Source of the DNA: Victivallales bacterium
Lineage (GTDB): Bacteria; Verrucomicrobiota; Lentisphaeria; Oligosphaerales; Oligosphaeraceae
DNA: 16,477 nucleotides
Reading direction: 5' to 3'
NCBI GenBank assembly: GCA_017964325.1
Contig: JAGCSE010000057.1
Span: 1 to 16,477, forward strand
Shown here: positions 7,845-14,676 of the stretch, piece after piece
Position numbering within the stretch: position 1 is the stretch's first letter
Layout: every line of letters starts with the position of its first letter
The notes under the pieces: generated by a model
Told to the model about the DNA's origin: nothing
Databases searched by the model: none
What the model saw: only the letters and a program-made list of their open reading frames with translations
Position numbers and translations under genes: made by a program

Positions 7845-8203
7845 GGCAAGACTCCTTGGATACAATAATATGCTTAAGATAATGCCACTTCAGACGGTTT
7901 CAAGGTATTCTGTCTCTTTCTTTAAGACAGATTTTAATAATTCTGTCTCTTTTTTTAATATAGATTTAAATAATTCTGTCTCTTTCTTTGAGACTGATTC
8001 AAGTATAATCTATCTCTTTTTAGAAGACAGATTATACACAAACCATCATGAACAAGGCCATTATCAGTTGCATCAAGCCATCTTTTCCCCAAAATGCTGT
8101 GACAATCCTGAAGCATGCCATTGATTGCCTTCACGAATATTCAGCCGTCATTTTTGAAATGGAACGGTCTGTAAATTCTATCCGCCATAAATCTCAAGGC
8201 CAC
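7845..8203. other. 359-bp gene-free region upstream of the ATPase
   Basis: This gap lies between the ATPase start and the end of the 227-aa membrane protein gene. It contains the tandem-repeat array (7907-8037). From 8038 to 8203 I see no convincing gene, terminator or RNA. A plus-strand ORF from ATG 8048 lacks a ribosome binding site and runs into the opposing gene. The ATPase promoter must lie in or beyond the repeats, but none stands out among the AT-rich sequence. Confidence 0.5.
7907..8037. repeat. Four tandem 33-34-bp repeats, most with an internal hairpin
   Basis: Four copies of a 33-bp unit begin at about 7907, 7940, 7973 and 8007, so the last is shifted by one base. Each begins with a core like CTGTCTCTTT (at 7910, 7943 and 7976; CTATCTCTTT at 8010). 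In copy 1, CTGTCT (7910-7915) pairs perfectly with AGACAG (7925-7930) across 9 bases. Copies 3 and 4 keep the arms with one mismatch each, while copy 2 has lost its second arm (ATATAG). The array ends 63 bp before the ATPase start codon at 7844 and lies in its upstream region. Spacers are absent, so it is not a CRISPR. The period of about three helical turns would put any bound proteins on one face of the DNA. I do not recognise the repeat family. Confidence 0.85.
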
Positions 8204-8887
8204 CTAATAGTCTATTGTCATTTCATACCAATGCGGAGACAGTTTCTTTGAAAACAAGATATTGTCCTGCACCTCTCCCAACTCCGCCCATGAAGGTTGA
8301 CTATCACCGGATGTATAGATATGATATGAACTGGCGGAAAGCATTCCATGTCTCAGCCAGAAGCCGACAATCAGTTTGTCAGGCGTATTCTGAAACACAT
8401 AGACCGTCCCGTCACTAGAAGTCCAATGGTCAATCAACTGCATTTTCATTACACCTGTCACTGCACCGTCAGCTCCTTTCAGAATGCCAGTTTGAATCTG
8501 GCGAAGAACGACAGGCCGACGCCAGGCGAGATATCCTTTGTAGCATAAATTGTCAGCCGTCAATATGAGGCATAGGGCCAGCCAAGGCGCAAGTGTCCAC
8601 GTAAACGCACGTCCGCCATCAACGCCACGGATCCATCGGCATGCCGCCTTGACAGGCTGGATCAGAAGATACAATCCACACCCAAGAAGGACAATGCCCA
8701 ACAGCAATATCGGAATCATGGCAAGTATGATGATGGGATTGTCCCATAAATCCCGAAGCAAGTATTTCAGAATCCAGCATACCAACAAGACAACAGCGCA
8801 TATTATCGCCCGTTGTTTCGCTCGCTGGCAAAATGTGTCAGCAGGAGTCGTCACTGTTTTGTTGTTGTCTTGCTGTTTGGGTTCCAT
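8204..8887 (-). CDS. Three-TM membrane protein of unknown function
   Basis: A 227-aa protein with three hydrophobic helices (about 25-43, 51-76 and 96-112), then a soluble C-terminal domain of about 110 residues rich in Trp, Tyr and Ser. The latter has features such as QLIDHWTSSDGTVYVFQNTP and HIYTSGDSQPSW. The Gln/Asn/Thr-rich start suggests a short cytoplasmic tail. I do not recognise the family. ATG 8887 is preceded by GGAAG at about 9 bases. It lies 21 bp downstream of the 118-aa membrane-anchored protein gene and is probably its operon partner. Gene content on both sides is other small membrane proteins, but no shared function can be read from that. Confidence 0.7.
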   Translation of the reverse strand: MEPKQQDNNKTVTTPADTFCQRAKQRAIICAVVLLVCWILKYLLRDLWDNPIIILAMIPILLLGIVLLGCGLYLLIQPVKAACRWIRGVDGGRAFTWTLAPWLALCLILTADNLCYKGYLAWRRPVVLRQIQTGILKGADGAVTGVMKMQLIDHWTSSDGTVYVFQNTPDKLIVGFWLRHGMLSASSYHIYTSGDSQPSWAELGEVQDNILFSKKLSPHWYEMTIDY

Positions 8888-8908
8888 ATAACAGTTCTTC
8901 CATCGTCA

Positions 8909-9265
8909 TCATTCAAAGGCCGGTATAGACAGTCTCACTTTGTCTTTTTCATCATAGATGACATAGAAATACAATAACCTACAAATATGATATGTATATT
9001 TTTTGGCATACAAATCAGTTTTTTTAGGAACAAGATGTTCCAATGGATATCCTTCATTCTCTATTTGTTCTATGGAAATATCAGATTCACAATAATTCTT
9101 TTTCAACAAGCGTCTTACCTCAACAATAGACATGTTTTCGTTGACCAGCTCATAATGATGATTTATCTTGGCTAAAATGATGTTGACAACAATAACCCCA
9201 CCGACTGCCAATACACCCACAATGGCAAGAATCTTCAATGTTATCTTTTTCCATTTATTCATCAT
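8909..9265 (-). CDS. Small membrane-anchored protein, possibly BamE/SmpA-like fold
   Basis: A 118-aa protein with one N-terminal membrane helix (about 9-32) and a ~85-residue domain. The domain begins ENMSIVEVRRLLKK and ends FYVIYDEKDKVRLSIPAF. A start with 'x-x-G/N-M-S-x-x-E-V-x-x-L-L' followed later by a 'Y-x-V-Y-D-x-x-D-K-V' strand is typical of the small alpha-beta fold shared by BamE/SmpA and beta-lactamase-inhibitor-like domains. This is inference from pattern, not a firm match; there is no lipobox cysteine. GGA lies close to the double ATG at 9260-9265. The gene is followed by the 227-aa membrane protein (21 bp away) and preceded by the duplicated membrane protein (62 bp away). Confidence 0.6.
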   Translation of the reverse strand: MMNKWKKITLKILAIVGVLAVGGVIVVNIILAKINHHYELVNENMSIVEVRRLLKKNYCESDISIEQIENEGYPLEHLVPKKTDLYAKKYTYHICRLLYFYVIYDEKDKVRLSIPAFE

Positions 9266-9306
9266 CTTATTTCCAAGACTTCAACTTTTCTATTCCTTGT
9301 TTTTTA

Positions 9307-9328
9307 ACAATACTCATTTAGGTATTGT
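9307..9328. repeat. Inverted repeat at the end of the duplicated membrane protein gene
   Basis: ACAATAC (9307-9313) and GTATTGT (9322-9328) form a perfect 7-bp stem with an 8-base loop, directly at and after the stop codon (9328-9330). On the minus strand an A-run rather than a T-run follows, so it does not look like a standard intrinsic terminator. It could be a processing or stabilising stem between the two genes. Confidence 0.35.
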
Positions 9329-9786
9329 CAAAATGTAATACCCCATGTAATGGTTCTGAAAGGAAGTTGAGCATTTCTAAGGGTAAATAAACACCACAGC
9401 ATATCCATGGTTCTGAAAGGAAGTTGAGCATTTCTAAGGGTAAATAAACACCACAGCATATCCATAGTCATTAAGATCAATAGATATTTTATATGGTCTT
9501 TCGGTTTCTTACATCCTTTCCAACATGTCATACTGGCGACACACAGCGATATACAACAGCAAATTACTTGGAACCAGATATTGAGCACCAATGTGGTCAA
9601 CTTTGGAAGCCCTTCCCCAGGCAACATCCAATCGTAAAGCCTCTTGAATATAAACGCAAAGTAAACGTTTACTGTCGAGAAGCCAAACTGCAACACCATC
9701 GCCCATAGACCATAAATGGCATGTGCCGAAACTTTTATTTTTAGAGTATTGATGTTCATAGTATATATAGTATATCCCAATCTCAT
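9328..9786 (-). CDS. Small multi-pass membrane protein with internal 19-residue duplication
   Basis: A 152-aa hydrophobic protein with helices at about 25-48, 64-87 and from 100 onward. Residues 107-125 (TMDMLWCLFTLRNAQLPFR) are repeated exactly at 126-144 because of a perfect 57-bp DNA duplication. Without the extra copy the protein would be 133 residues, almost the same length as the 134-aa membrane protein at 4182-4586. The two also share a general layout: a helix pair, a Lys/Pro loop, a helix, then L-P-F or F-P-F. This one stops soon after the LPF motif, where the other continues for about 20 hydrophobic residues, so it may also be shortened at the C-terminus. The start is uncertain. ATG 9786 overlaps the upstream ORF's stop as ATGA, while an ATG at 9759 is in frame; neither has a good ribosome binding site. 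Confidence 0.6.
   Translation of the reverse strand: MRLGYTIYTMNINTLKIKVSAHAIYGLWAMVLQFGFSTVNVYFAFIFKRLYDWMLPGEGLPKLTTLVLNIWFQVICCCISLCVASMTCWKGCKKPKDHIKYLLILMTMDMLWCLFTLRNAQLPFRTMDMLWCLFTLRNAQLPFRTITWGITF
9350..9465. repeat. Perfect 57-bp tandem duplication
   Basis: The unit at 9350-9406 is repeated without a mismatch at 9407-9463, and the following two bases continue the match. The unit length is 19 codons, so the reading frame of the surrounding membrane protein gene is kept. Complete identity indicates a recent event, such as replication slippage or unequal recombination, or an assembly artefact. Confidence 0.95.
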
Positions 9787-9968
9787 GTGATTAACATACC
9801 ATCATCCCCTCTCTTTTCAAATCCATAATCGAATTTCTTCATGATATATCCACCGCAGGAGAACCACTGTCGTTTTTCATCTTCATGAAGTGAATGCTTC
9901 GCCTTTCTTTCTGCCATTGGTTCAATATCGATTATGGTATTCTCCAATGATGGGAAGAGGGATTCCAA
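9783..9968 (-). CDS. Short uncertain ORF, possibly a gene remnant
   Basis: A 61-codon frame (starting at TTG 9968, or 44 codons from ATG 9917) encoding a hydrophilic, charged peptide with MAERKAKHSLHEDEKRQW and a C-terminal GFEKRGDDGMLIT. I do not recognise it. No start has a good ribosome binding site, and the frame upstream is closed by a stop at 9987-9989. What supports it is the four-base ATGA overlap between its stop (9783-9785) and the ATG of the following membrane protein gene, typical of coupled genes. It may be a real small gene or the tail of a larger gene that has lost its front. Confidence 0.3.
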   Translation of the reverse strand: MESLFPSLENTIIDIEPMAERKAKHSLHEDEKRQWFSCGGYIMKKFDYGFEKRGDDGMLIT

Positions 9969-9983
9969 AACGAAACATGGTAG

Positions 9984-9993
9984 CGCTTAAGCG
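9984..9993. promoter_or_regulatory. Perfect 10-bp palindrome CGCTTAAGCG
   Basis: CGCTTAAGCG is fully self-complementary and sits in the 200-bp space between the minus-strand small-gene cluster (start 9968) and the plus-strand 740-aa protein gene (start 10172). It may be a protein-binding site; a chance occurrence cannot be excluded. The rest of this gap holds only the weak promoter candidate at 10112-10140. Confidence 0.25.
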
Positions 9994-10111
9994 AAAAGAA
10001 ATACTCTATAGGACAATCCTCCATTTTTCTCATGAAAATTTGCAAATGATTTCGTATGACTTACATTAGCAATTGTTTCTCTCTTATCCCAGTCTTTTCA
10101 CGATTTACAAT

Positions 10112-10140
10112 TTGGCTAACCAACTCAACAGCAATAGTAT
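10112..10140 (+). promoter_or_regulatory. Candidate promoter for the duplicated exported protein
   Basis: TTGGCT (10112-10117) and TAGTAT (10135-10140) are 17 bases apart, with four of six consensus bases in each. The -10 lies about 32 bases before the ATG at 10172. The match is modest and the region is AT-rich. Confidence 0.3.
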
Positions 10141-10171
10141 ATATAAAGTTCATATCAAGGAGAATCTGTCC

Positions 10172-12394
10172 ATGCAAAACAATTCGGGACAAATGCGCCG
10201 ATTGGTGCTTATTGTACTGCTCGTTCTGGCGAATGCCTTGATTTGCCGAGGCGACGTATTCGACGCCTTCTGCAAAGAGGCCGTCAGAGCCATGCAATAC
10301 AACGAGAAACTGTTCAAGGAAGCCCAAGCGGGCTTCTCCCTCCTCAATGATGAAGTCTGCAACCCAACGATGCTCAGCGCCTGTCAGAAGATGAAATCCG
10401 TCGCCATGCTACAGGAACTGTCCTCGTTCAAGAACATGCCGCCGAAAGCCCAGGATGCCATCAGGGGCGGATTGGAGGCCTATGACCAAATGGTGGACGA
10501 ATGGGCGCACTTATACTGGGATATCGGTCGTCACGCCTCTCAGAAAGATTTCCGAGAAGGAAAGAACCTAGTCGTGAACATCATAACCTTTTGGGAGAAT
10601 ACGCCAGGCTACAAAAAAATTTATTCCAATACACTCTATTTTCGTATATTGGCCGACAAAGTTCTCAAAGCTTACGAAAAAGATCTGGCAGAAATCTACA
10701 ACAGCTCTCATGAATATTCGCCTGAAGTTCTCAAATCAGATAACCTGTTGGGGCGGCGATTGAAGAAGGATCCAACGAAATGGCCGTCGAGCCGCAATGA
10801 CAGGGCATTTTGGGATATTCCAAAGGTTTATGGGCTGGATTGGCTCAAGCCTGACTTCGAGTTAACTAGCGATTTCTCCCGCGATTCGGCAATGCTGGAT
10901 GAATTCGCCGGAATGGTGGGCGAAGCGAGCAAGTTGGCGCGGGTTGTCGGTGCCGCCTATTCGTCCTGGCAAGAAATAGCCAACAAAGCCGTCGGGCTGG
11001 CACCAAAGGTCGCCAAACTGTCCGACAGTCGTTTCGCGCAGGATAACCTGACGGCCGATTTCCGTGAGACAATGGAGGATGCTGCTGACACACTCATCCA
11101 GTACCACGAGATGACGATAAAAGAAATCAACTCAACCGGTTACCGCCAATTGGACAAATGCATGAATTTCCTCGACACAGAGGCTGGCCGCTTTCTGGCC
11201 AACAAGAGCGGTCCGCTGTACAAGGGGACGAACGGCAGTACCAAGGAGATTCCCAGAACCTTTGAACTGATTGCCAAGCAGATGATTGACATGTACAATC
11301 GCATCTCAACCGATGGCAAGGCCACTACGCTCAAAGCCTTCTGCGACGCTGGGTTGAAAGCTATGAAGAGCAATGAAACAATCCTTGATAAATGCAAATC
11401 TCAATTCAGGCTCGAAAATGTCCGTATCTGCGACTCCAACGCAATCGACGCCTTCAAGGCGACGGCAAAACTAAGTTACTTCGGCAGCATGGACGAATAC
11501 CGCAATCTGCCGCCGAAGACACGCGAAATGTTGGGGGAGGTAATCCATGCCTACGACGATATGCTCGTCGGCTTCTCTAATAATATGTATCTTCTGATTG
11601 CAGAAGATGCCAAGAACGATAAATTCATCGCCGCCAAGACCAATCAGGCCCAGATAGTCTACGAGTGGTCCCACGCCCCGAAAAACTGGCAGGAACAGTA
11701 TAAGAAGATGCTCGAAATGCGCAAGCAAAACGAAACGGCCCGATTACAGTTCAAGAAGGACATGGAGGAAATCAAACGCTATATCAATAATTCGACTCCC
11801 AGGGGATTTTCCTCAAACAATGCTCTCGGCAATGCCATCAAGAAAAACCCGAATCGTTGGCCGATCCGCGACTCAGACCTTTCCTTCTGGCAGCTGAACC
11901 GGCTCTATAATAATCAGTCATGGATGACAGAGTCCTGCGATATCTACTCGGGGAAACGCCAGAGCTTCCGCGAATTTGACGAATATGCTCTGAAACTCCA
12001 GAAACTTCCAGCATACCAAGATTCGCTAAAGAGGGCCTTCGACCGCTGGTACGAGAGAGGACGCCTGTTGGCTACCTACGGCTCCGCAGTCAGCCGCGCA
12101 GCCTCCAGTAAATTTGCTACCGACTATCTCACCCCCGCCTTTGTCAATGAACTTAAGGAGAACGCGACGTTCCCAGAAATACATTGCAAGCACATCACCA
12201 CCCAGCTGAAGGGCGACCTCGGGCAAAAACTTCTGGACGAGACTGCAAAGATCCTCTCAAATGACGGAGCCCGCGAGATGATGAATCACAACGGCACGCT
12301 TTACAGGGGGATATCGACGACGAGGTCCTTGACGGAGACATACCAGCAGCTCGCCCGATTCTACAAGGAACATTATCTAGACGTCGCAAAATAA
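10172..12394 (+). CDS. Exported protein made of two diverged copies of a ~350-residue unit
   Basis: A 740-aa protein. ATG 10172 is chosen because AAGGAG lies 9 bases upstream; the frame is open for 33 more codons but without a good start. It has a signal peptide (MRR, then the hydrophobic run LVLIVLLVLANAL, about residues 8-25). The mature protein consists of two collinear units, about 29-376 and 386-733. FDAFCKEAVRAMQYNE (30-45) matches LKAFCDAGLKAMKSNE (387-402). NMPPKAQDAI..LEAYDQMV (88-108) matches NLPPKTREML..IHAYDDML (445-465). The 'R/NR-WP-x-x-x-D-x-x-FW' block near 204-214 recurs near 562-573. SRFAQDNLTADF (286) matches SKFATDYLTPAF (646), and GPLYKG (347) matches GTLYRG (708). The offset drifts only from 357 to 361. 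The fold looks helical, with no known enzymatic motif. I do not recognise the family. It is probably periplasmic or outside the cell. Confidence 0.85.
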   Translation: MQNNSGQMRRLVLIVLLVLANALICRGDVFDAFCKEAVRAMQYNEKLFKEAQAGFSLLNDEVCNPTMLSACQKMKSVAMLQELSSFKNMPPKAQDAIRGGLEAYDQMVDEWAHLYWDIGRHASQKDFREGKNLVVNIITFWENTPGYKKIYSNTLYFRILADKVLKAYEKDLAEIYNSSHEYSPEVLKSDNLLGRRLKKDPTKWPSSRNDRAFWDIPKVYGLDWLKPDFELTSDFSRDSAMLDEFAGMVGEASKLARVVGAAYSSWQEIANKAVGLAPKVAKLSDSRFAQDNLTADFRETMEDAADTLIQYHEMTIKEINSTGYRQLDKCMNFLDTEAGRFLANKSGPLYKGTNGSTKEIPRTFELIAKQMIDMYNRISTDGKATTLKAFCDAGLKAMKSNETILDKCKSQFRLENVRICDSNAIDAFKATAKLSYFGSMDEYRNLPPKTREMLGEVIHAYDDMLVGFSNNMYLLIAEDAKNDKFIAAKTNQAQIVYEWSHAPKNWQEQYKKMLEMRKQNETARLQFKKDMEEIKRYINNSTPRGFSSNNALGNAIKKNPNRWPIRDSDLSFWQLNRLYNNQSWMTESCDIYSGKRQSFREFDEYALKLQKLPAYQDSLKRAFDRWYERGRLLATYGSAVSRAASSKFATDYLTPAFVNELKENATFPEIHCKHITTQLKGDLGQKLLDETAKILSNDGAREMMNHNGTLYRGISTTRSLTETYQQLARFYKEHYLDVAK

Positions 12395-12588
12395 GCGCCC
12401 CCGACTGTCTTAAATGTAGATATGAGTGCCTGTATGCCAATCAAATTCTTCTCAAAAGAGGCGACAGGCACCCATGGAATATCATGTAACTACTTAATGA
12501 CTTCAATCATGGTTATTTCCATTTCCTCCTGGCTGAATCAGGTCCTTATGTATTTCTTTTCATCAAAAATGGAAATGGTTGCTTCTAC
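12395..12588. other. Convergent intergenic region
   Basis: This 194-bp region separates two genes that end facing each other. It contains the inverted repeat at 12426-12471 and a looser pair, CCATTTCC (12519-12526) and GGAAATGG (12571-12578), separated by 44 bases. No hairpin followed by a T-run is visible for either gene, so no standard terminator can be named. Confidence 0.4.
12426..12471. repeat. Inverted repeat with GTGCCTGT / ACAGGCAC arms
   Basis: GTGCCTGT (12426-12433) pairs with ACAGGCAC (12464-12471) across 30 bases. The match extends imperfectly, as ATGCC (12434-12438) faces GGCG (12460-12463). The right arm in context, GGCGACAGGCACC (12460-12472), is itself close to a palindrome of the type GGTG-5 bases-CACC. 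Such GGTGxCAGGCACC-like palindromes are reminiscent of REP elements in bacterial intergenic regions. Only one element is present in this window, so the assignment is tentative; it could equally be a bidirectional terminator stem. Confidence 0.45.
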
Positions 12589-14343
12589 TTATTGGAACGG
12601 AATGAAGAACAGCCACAACTTATTGCCAGCCGGGGAGGTTTCGCGGCGGTAAAGGCGCCATGCAAAGGCGGAGACGGTGGTTTGCTCCTTCTGGTTGTTG
12701 TAATAGGAAATAAAGGGGAAAATTTCGCAGTTGCTTTGGTTGGGAGTAGTGACTTGGCGGAAGCCGCGCCAGAGAACGGTGGTCTCGTTTTCCATAGGCG
12801 ACGTCTTGCGTTTGAAGAGAGAGCCCCAAAGAAGACTGAACGTGCTGCTGTCATCAGTTTCCTTATAATCGACGAGATTGAGGAGCATTCCGAAACGACG
12901 ATTGGGGATGCTGTGCGGGGAATACTTGTGTTCAAGGCTGTCTGACAGCGTGTCAATACTCTCATAGGTTAATTGATTAAGCGGTTCGAGGCCGAGTTTC
13001 TGGCATATTTCGTTGATCAACCGATGATAATCCTCGAGTTTTTGGGCAAAATCGGTGTCAGAAGGTGATATGTTTCGATCGTTGATGTAATAATTCGCAT
13101 TCTTGATGAGATTAGCGAGTTGTTTGCATTCTTCAGCATGCTCTCCGAGCCAGACGCGATTTGAAATATTGCTGTATCTCCAGAGGGCTCCACAGAGGGC
13201 GCGATGTCTATTAATCACGGAATTGCTTTTGATAACATGATGAGAATAATCGAAGAAAGGCCACATTCTGAAGCCTTGGTAGATGATGTTGTTATTTTGC
13301 AAACTGGTCTCGAATTTACCGAGGCAGCAGAGCCAGTCGAGGGAGTATGACTTTGACGCATGGGGAGTATTATTTGCGGCATTTCCGCCATAATACCGCT
13401 CGTAGCCGCCGAGGATGTGGCAGAGAAGATTGATTTGCCTTGACTGATTTTTGGAAGAGTATAAGAATAACGGGAAAAAGCCCCATGAATCCTTACTCCA
13501 CCAGGCGGGACCTACAGCGGTCAAGGCATTGAATTTGAAATACAAGGGGAAGAGTCCATTGGAATTTTGAGTCTTCCACCAAGTGAGACAGTAGCTCGAC
13601 TCCTCGCCGAAACGGCAGATAGGAAAGACTCCCCAGGCGTCGTTGTCCCACCAGACAGGACCTGCCGCCGTGAAATCTTTTATATTTATATAAAAAGGGA
13701 AGAGACCGGTGGAATTGGGAGTCTTCCACCAAAGAAGGAAACGATGCCCTTCACGGCCGACACGGCAGATGGGAAACAGCCCCCAATGGCCGTTGTCGCG
13801 GTTCCACCAGGCAAGGGTGAAATAGTTGAAAGATGAAGAGAAATAACTGACGGGAGTCAATAGGAATTTCCCGCCCTTGTGGCAATAGAGCGGGAAGAAG
13901 TAACTGAAGTCCCCGCTTTTATGGGAGAGAGGGAATATTCCACAGCTTTTGTCCGTTTTATAAGCCAGGAGGATCTGGTAGAAACTGTCATTCGGATTTA
14001 TCCAAAAGAGTGGAACAATACCGCCTTTATGATCGGAGACGACCATGTTGAGCAAGCGGAAATAGTCTTCGTCGAAATCACTGATTGGCCAGAAAATGCC
14101 CCATTCCTTGCCCTCGTTGAAGATGAGCGGACGGAGCGCGAAACCATTGGCATCCTTGTCAAAGACAGGCCAGACGGCGGAGGTACCCTTCTCGTTGGCG
14201 TAATAGAGAGGCCAAAGGTTGACGGTATTGCGACTGACGCTGCTGCCCAATGGCGTTAAATTGAATAGACGCTCAGGCGAGACGCAGCCAGACACGAATG
14301 CGAGGAAGAACAGCAATGTAAGAAACAGAAGTTTTCGACGCAT
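12589..14343 (-). CDS. Tryptophan-rich repeat lipoprotein
   Basis: A 584-aa lipoprotein. ATG 14343 is supported by AGGA 8 bases upstream; an in-frame TTG at 14367 is rejected. The signal peptide is MRRKLLFLTLLFFLAFVSG followed by Cys20, with V-S-G-C as lipobox. From about 40 to 300 the protein consists of beta-type repeats with the core 'WG-h-FP-h'. A clear ~50-residue module appears at 179-230 and 231-280 and begins again at 281. Each starts WW, continues W-G-x-F-P, and (in the first two) has WWKT.NS.GLFP. Residues 300-480 are non-repetitive and partly helical. The C-terminus has two related short blocks (LFKRKTSP.. at 509 and LYRRETSP.. at 564). I associate such proteins with Lentisphaerae, where they are uncharacterised. 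The likely location is the outer membrane or its inner face; the function is unknown. Confidence 0.85.
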   Translation of the reverse strand: MRRKLLFLTLLFFLAFVSGCVSPERLFNLTPLGSSVSRNTVNLWPLYYANEKGTSAVWPVFDKDANGFALRPLIFNEGKEWGIFWPISDFDEDYFRLLNMVVSDHKGGIVPLFWINPNDSFYQILLAYKTDKSCGIFPLSHKSGDFSYFFPLYCHKGGKFLLTPVSYFSSSFNYFTLAWWNRDNGHWGLFPICRVGREGHRFLLWWKTPNSTGLFPFYINIKDFTAAGPVWWDNDAWGVFPICRFGEESSYCLTWWKTQNSNGLFPLYFKFNALTAVGPAWWSKDSWGFFPLFLYSSKNQSRQINLLCHILGGYERYYGGNAANNTPHASKSYSLDWLCCLGKFETSLQNNNIIYQGFRMWPFFDYSHHVIKSNSVINRHRALCGALWRYSNISNRVWLGEHAEECKQLANLIKNANYYINDRNISPSDTDFAQKLEDYHRLINEICQKLGLEPLNQLTYESIDTLSDSLEHKYSPHSIPNRRFGMLLNLVDYKETDDSSTFSLLWGSLFKRKTSPMENETTVLWRGFRQVTTPNQSNCEIFPFISYYNNQKEQTTVSAFAWRLYRRETSPAGNKLWLFFIPFQ

Positions 14344-14419
14344 GGCAGTATTCCTATGAAGATTCAATCTTGTTGGTGAAAACTTACGACTGTCGGACTC
14401 GTTTTTCTGACAATACCAT

Positions 14420-14447
14420 ACTTTATCTTTATATAACTTTTTTTCAA
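14420..14447 (-). promoter_or_regulatory. Candidate promoter of the lipoprotein gene
   Basis: On the minus strand TTGAAA (14447-14442) is followed after 16 bases by TAAAGT (14425-14420), about 77 bases before the ATG at 14343. The -35 fits well and the -10 matches four of six bases; AT-rich context makes chance matches likely. Confidence 0.35.
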
Positions 14448-14565
14448 ACTTTTAAGACATTTGGGCAATAGTCGGTTATTATTCCATGGAACACTCCCCT
14501 TTATGGCCATTCCTAGTCTGTGTTTTCATCTGAAAAAGTCTAATGCCTATATGCCTCGTGATCAG

Positions 14566-14595
14566 TTGATTTTCCTTGTTTTCAACACATATTAT
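14566..14595 (+). promoter_or_regulatory. Candidate promoter of the PHP-domain gene
   Basis: TTGATT (14566-14571) and TATTAT (14590-14595) are 18 bases apart, with four and five consensus bases. They lie about 80 bases before the ATG at 14677. Position and spacing are reasonable; there is no other support. Confidence 0.4.
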
Positions 14596-14676
14596 TTACG
14601 CATTGTGCATCACATTCATTCAGAAAGTTAAAATATTATTTCCAGTGAAATCTTGTTCAAACAGGAGATTGTCCAC

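Larger units (their letters stand above)
14344..14676. other. 333-bp divergent promoter region
   Basis: This region lies between the starts of the lipoprotein gene (minus) and the PHP-domain gene (plus). It is AT-rich and holds a promoter candidate for each direction. Apart from these I see no ORF of interest, RNA gene or strong repeat in it. Confidence 0.5.

Noticed and set aside
7907..8037. Tandem repeats as a CRISPR array
   Set aside because: Repeats directly follow one another with no unique spacers, there are only four copies, and no cas genes are nearby.
7657..8124. Plus-strand 155-codon ORF that reads through the tandem repeats (SVSFFKTDF-type repeats)
   Set aside because: It is antisense to the ATPase N-terminus for its first part, and the repeat stays open only because the period is 33 bp; there is no ribosome binding site and no family resemblance.
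8048..8251. Plus-strand 67-codon ORF starting MNKAIISCIKPSF
   Set aside because: No ribosome binding site before the ATG, and its last 16 codons are antisense to the end of the 227-aa membrane protein gene. The peptide looks protein-like in part, so it could be a remnant, but I cannot support it as a gene.
13879..14259. Plus-strand 126-codon ORF inside the lipoprotein gene
   Set aside because: It is a shadow of the minus-strand lipoprotein gene, which has a lipobox, ribosome binding site and internal repeats.
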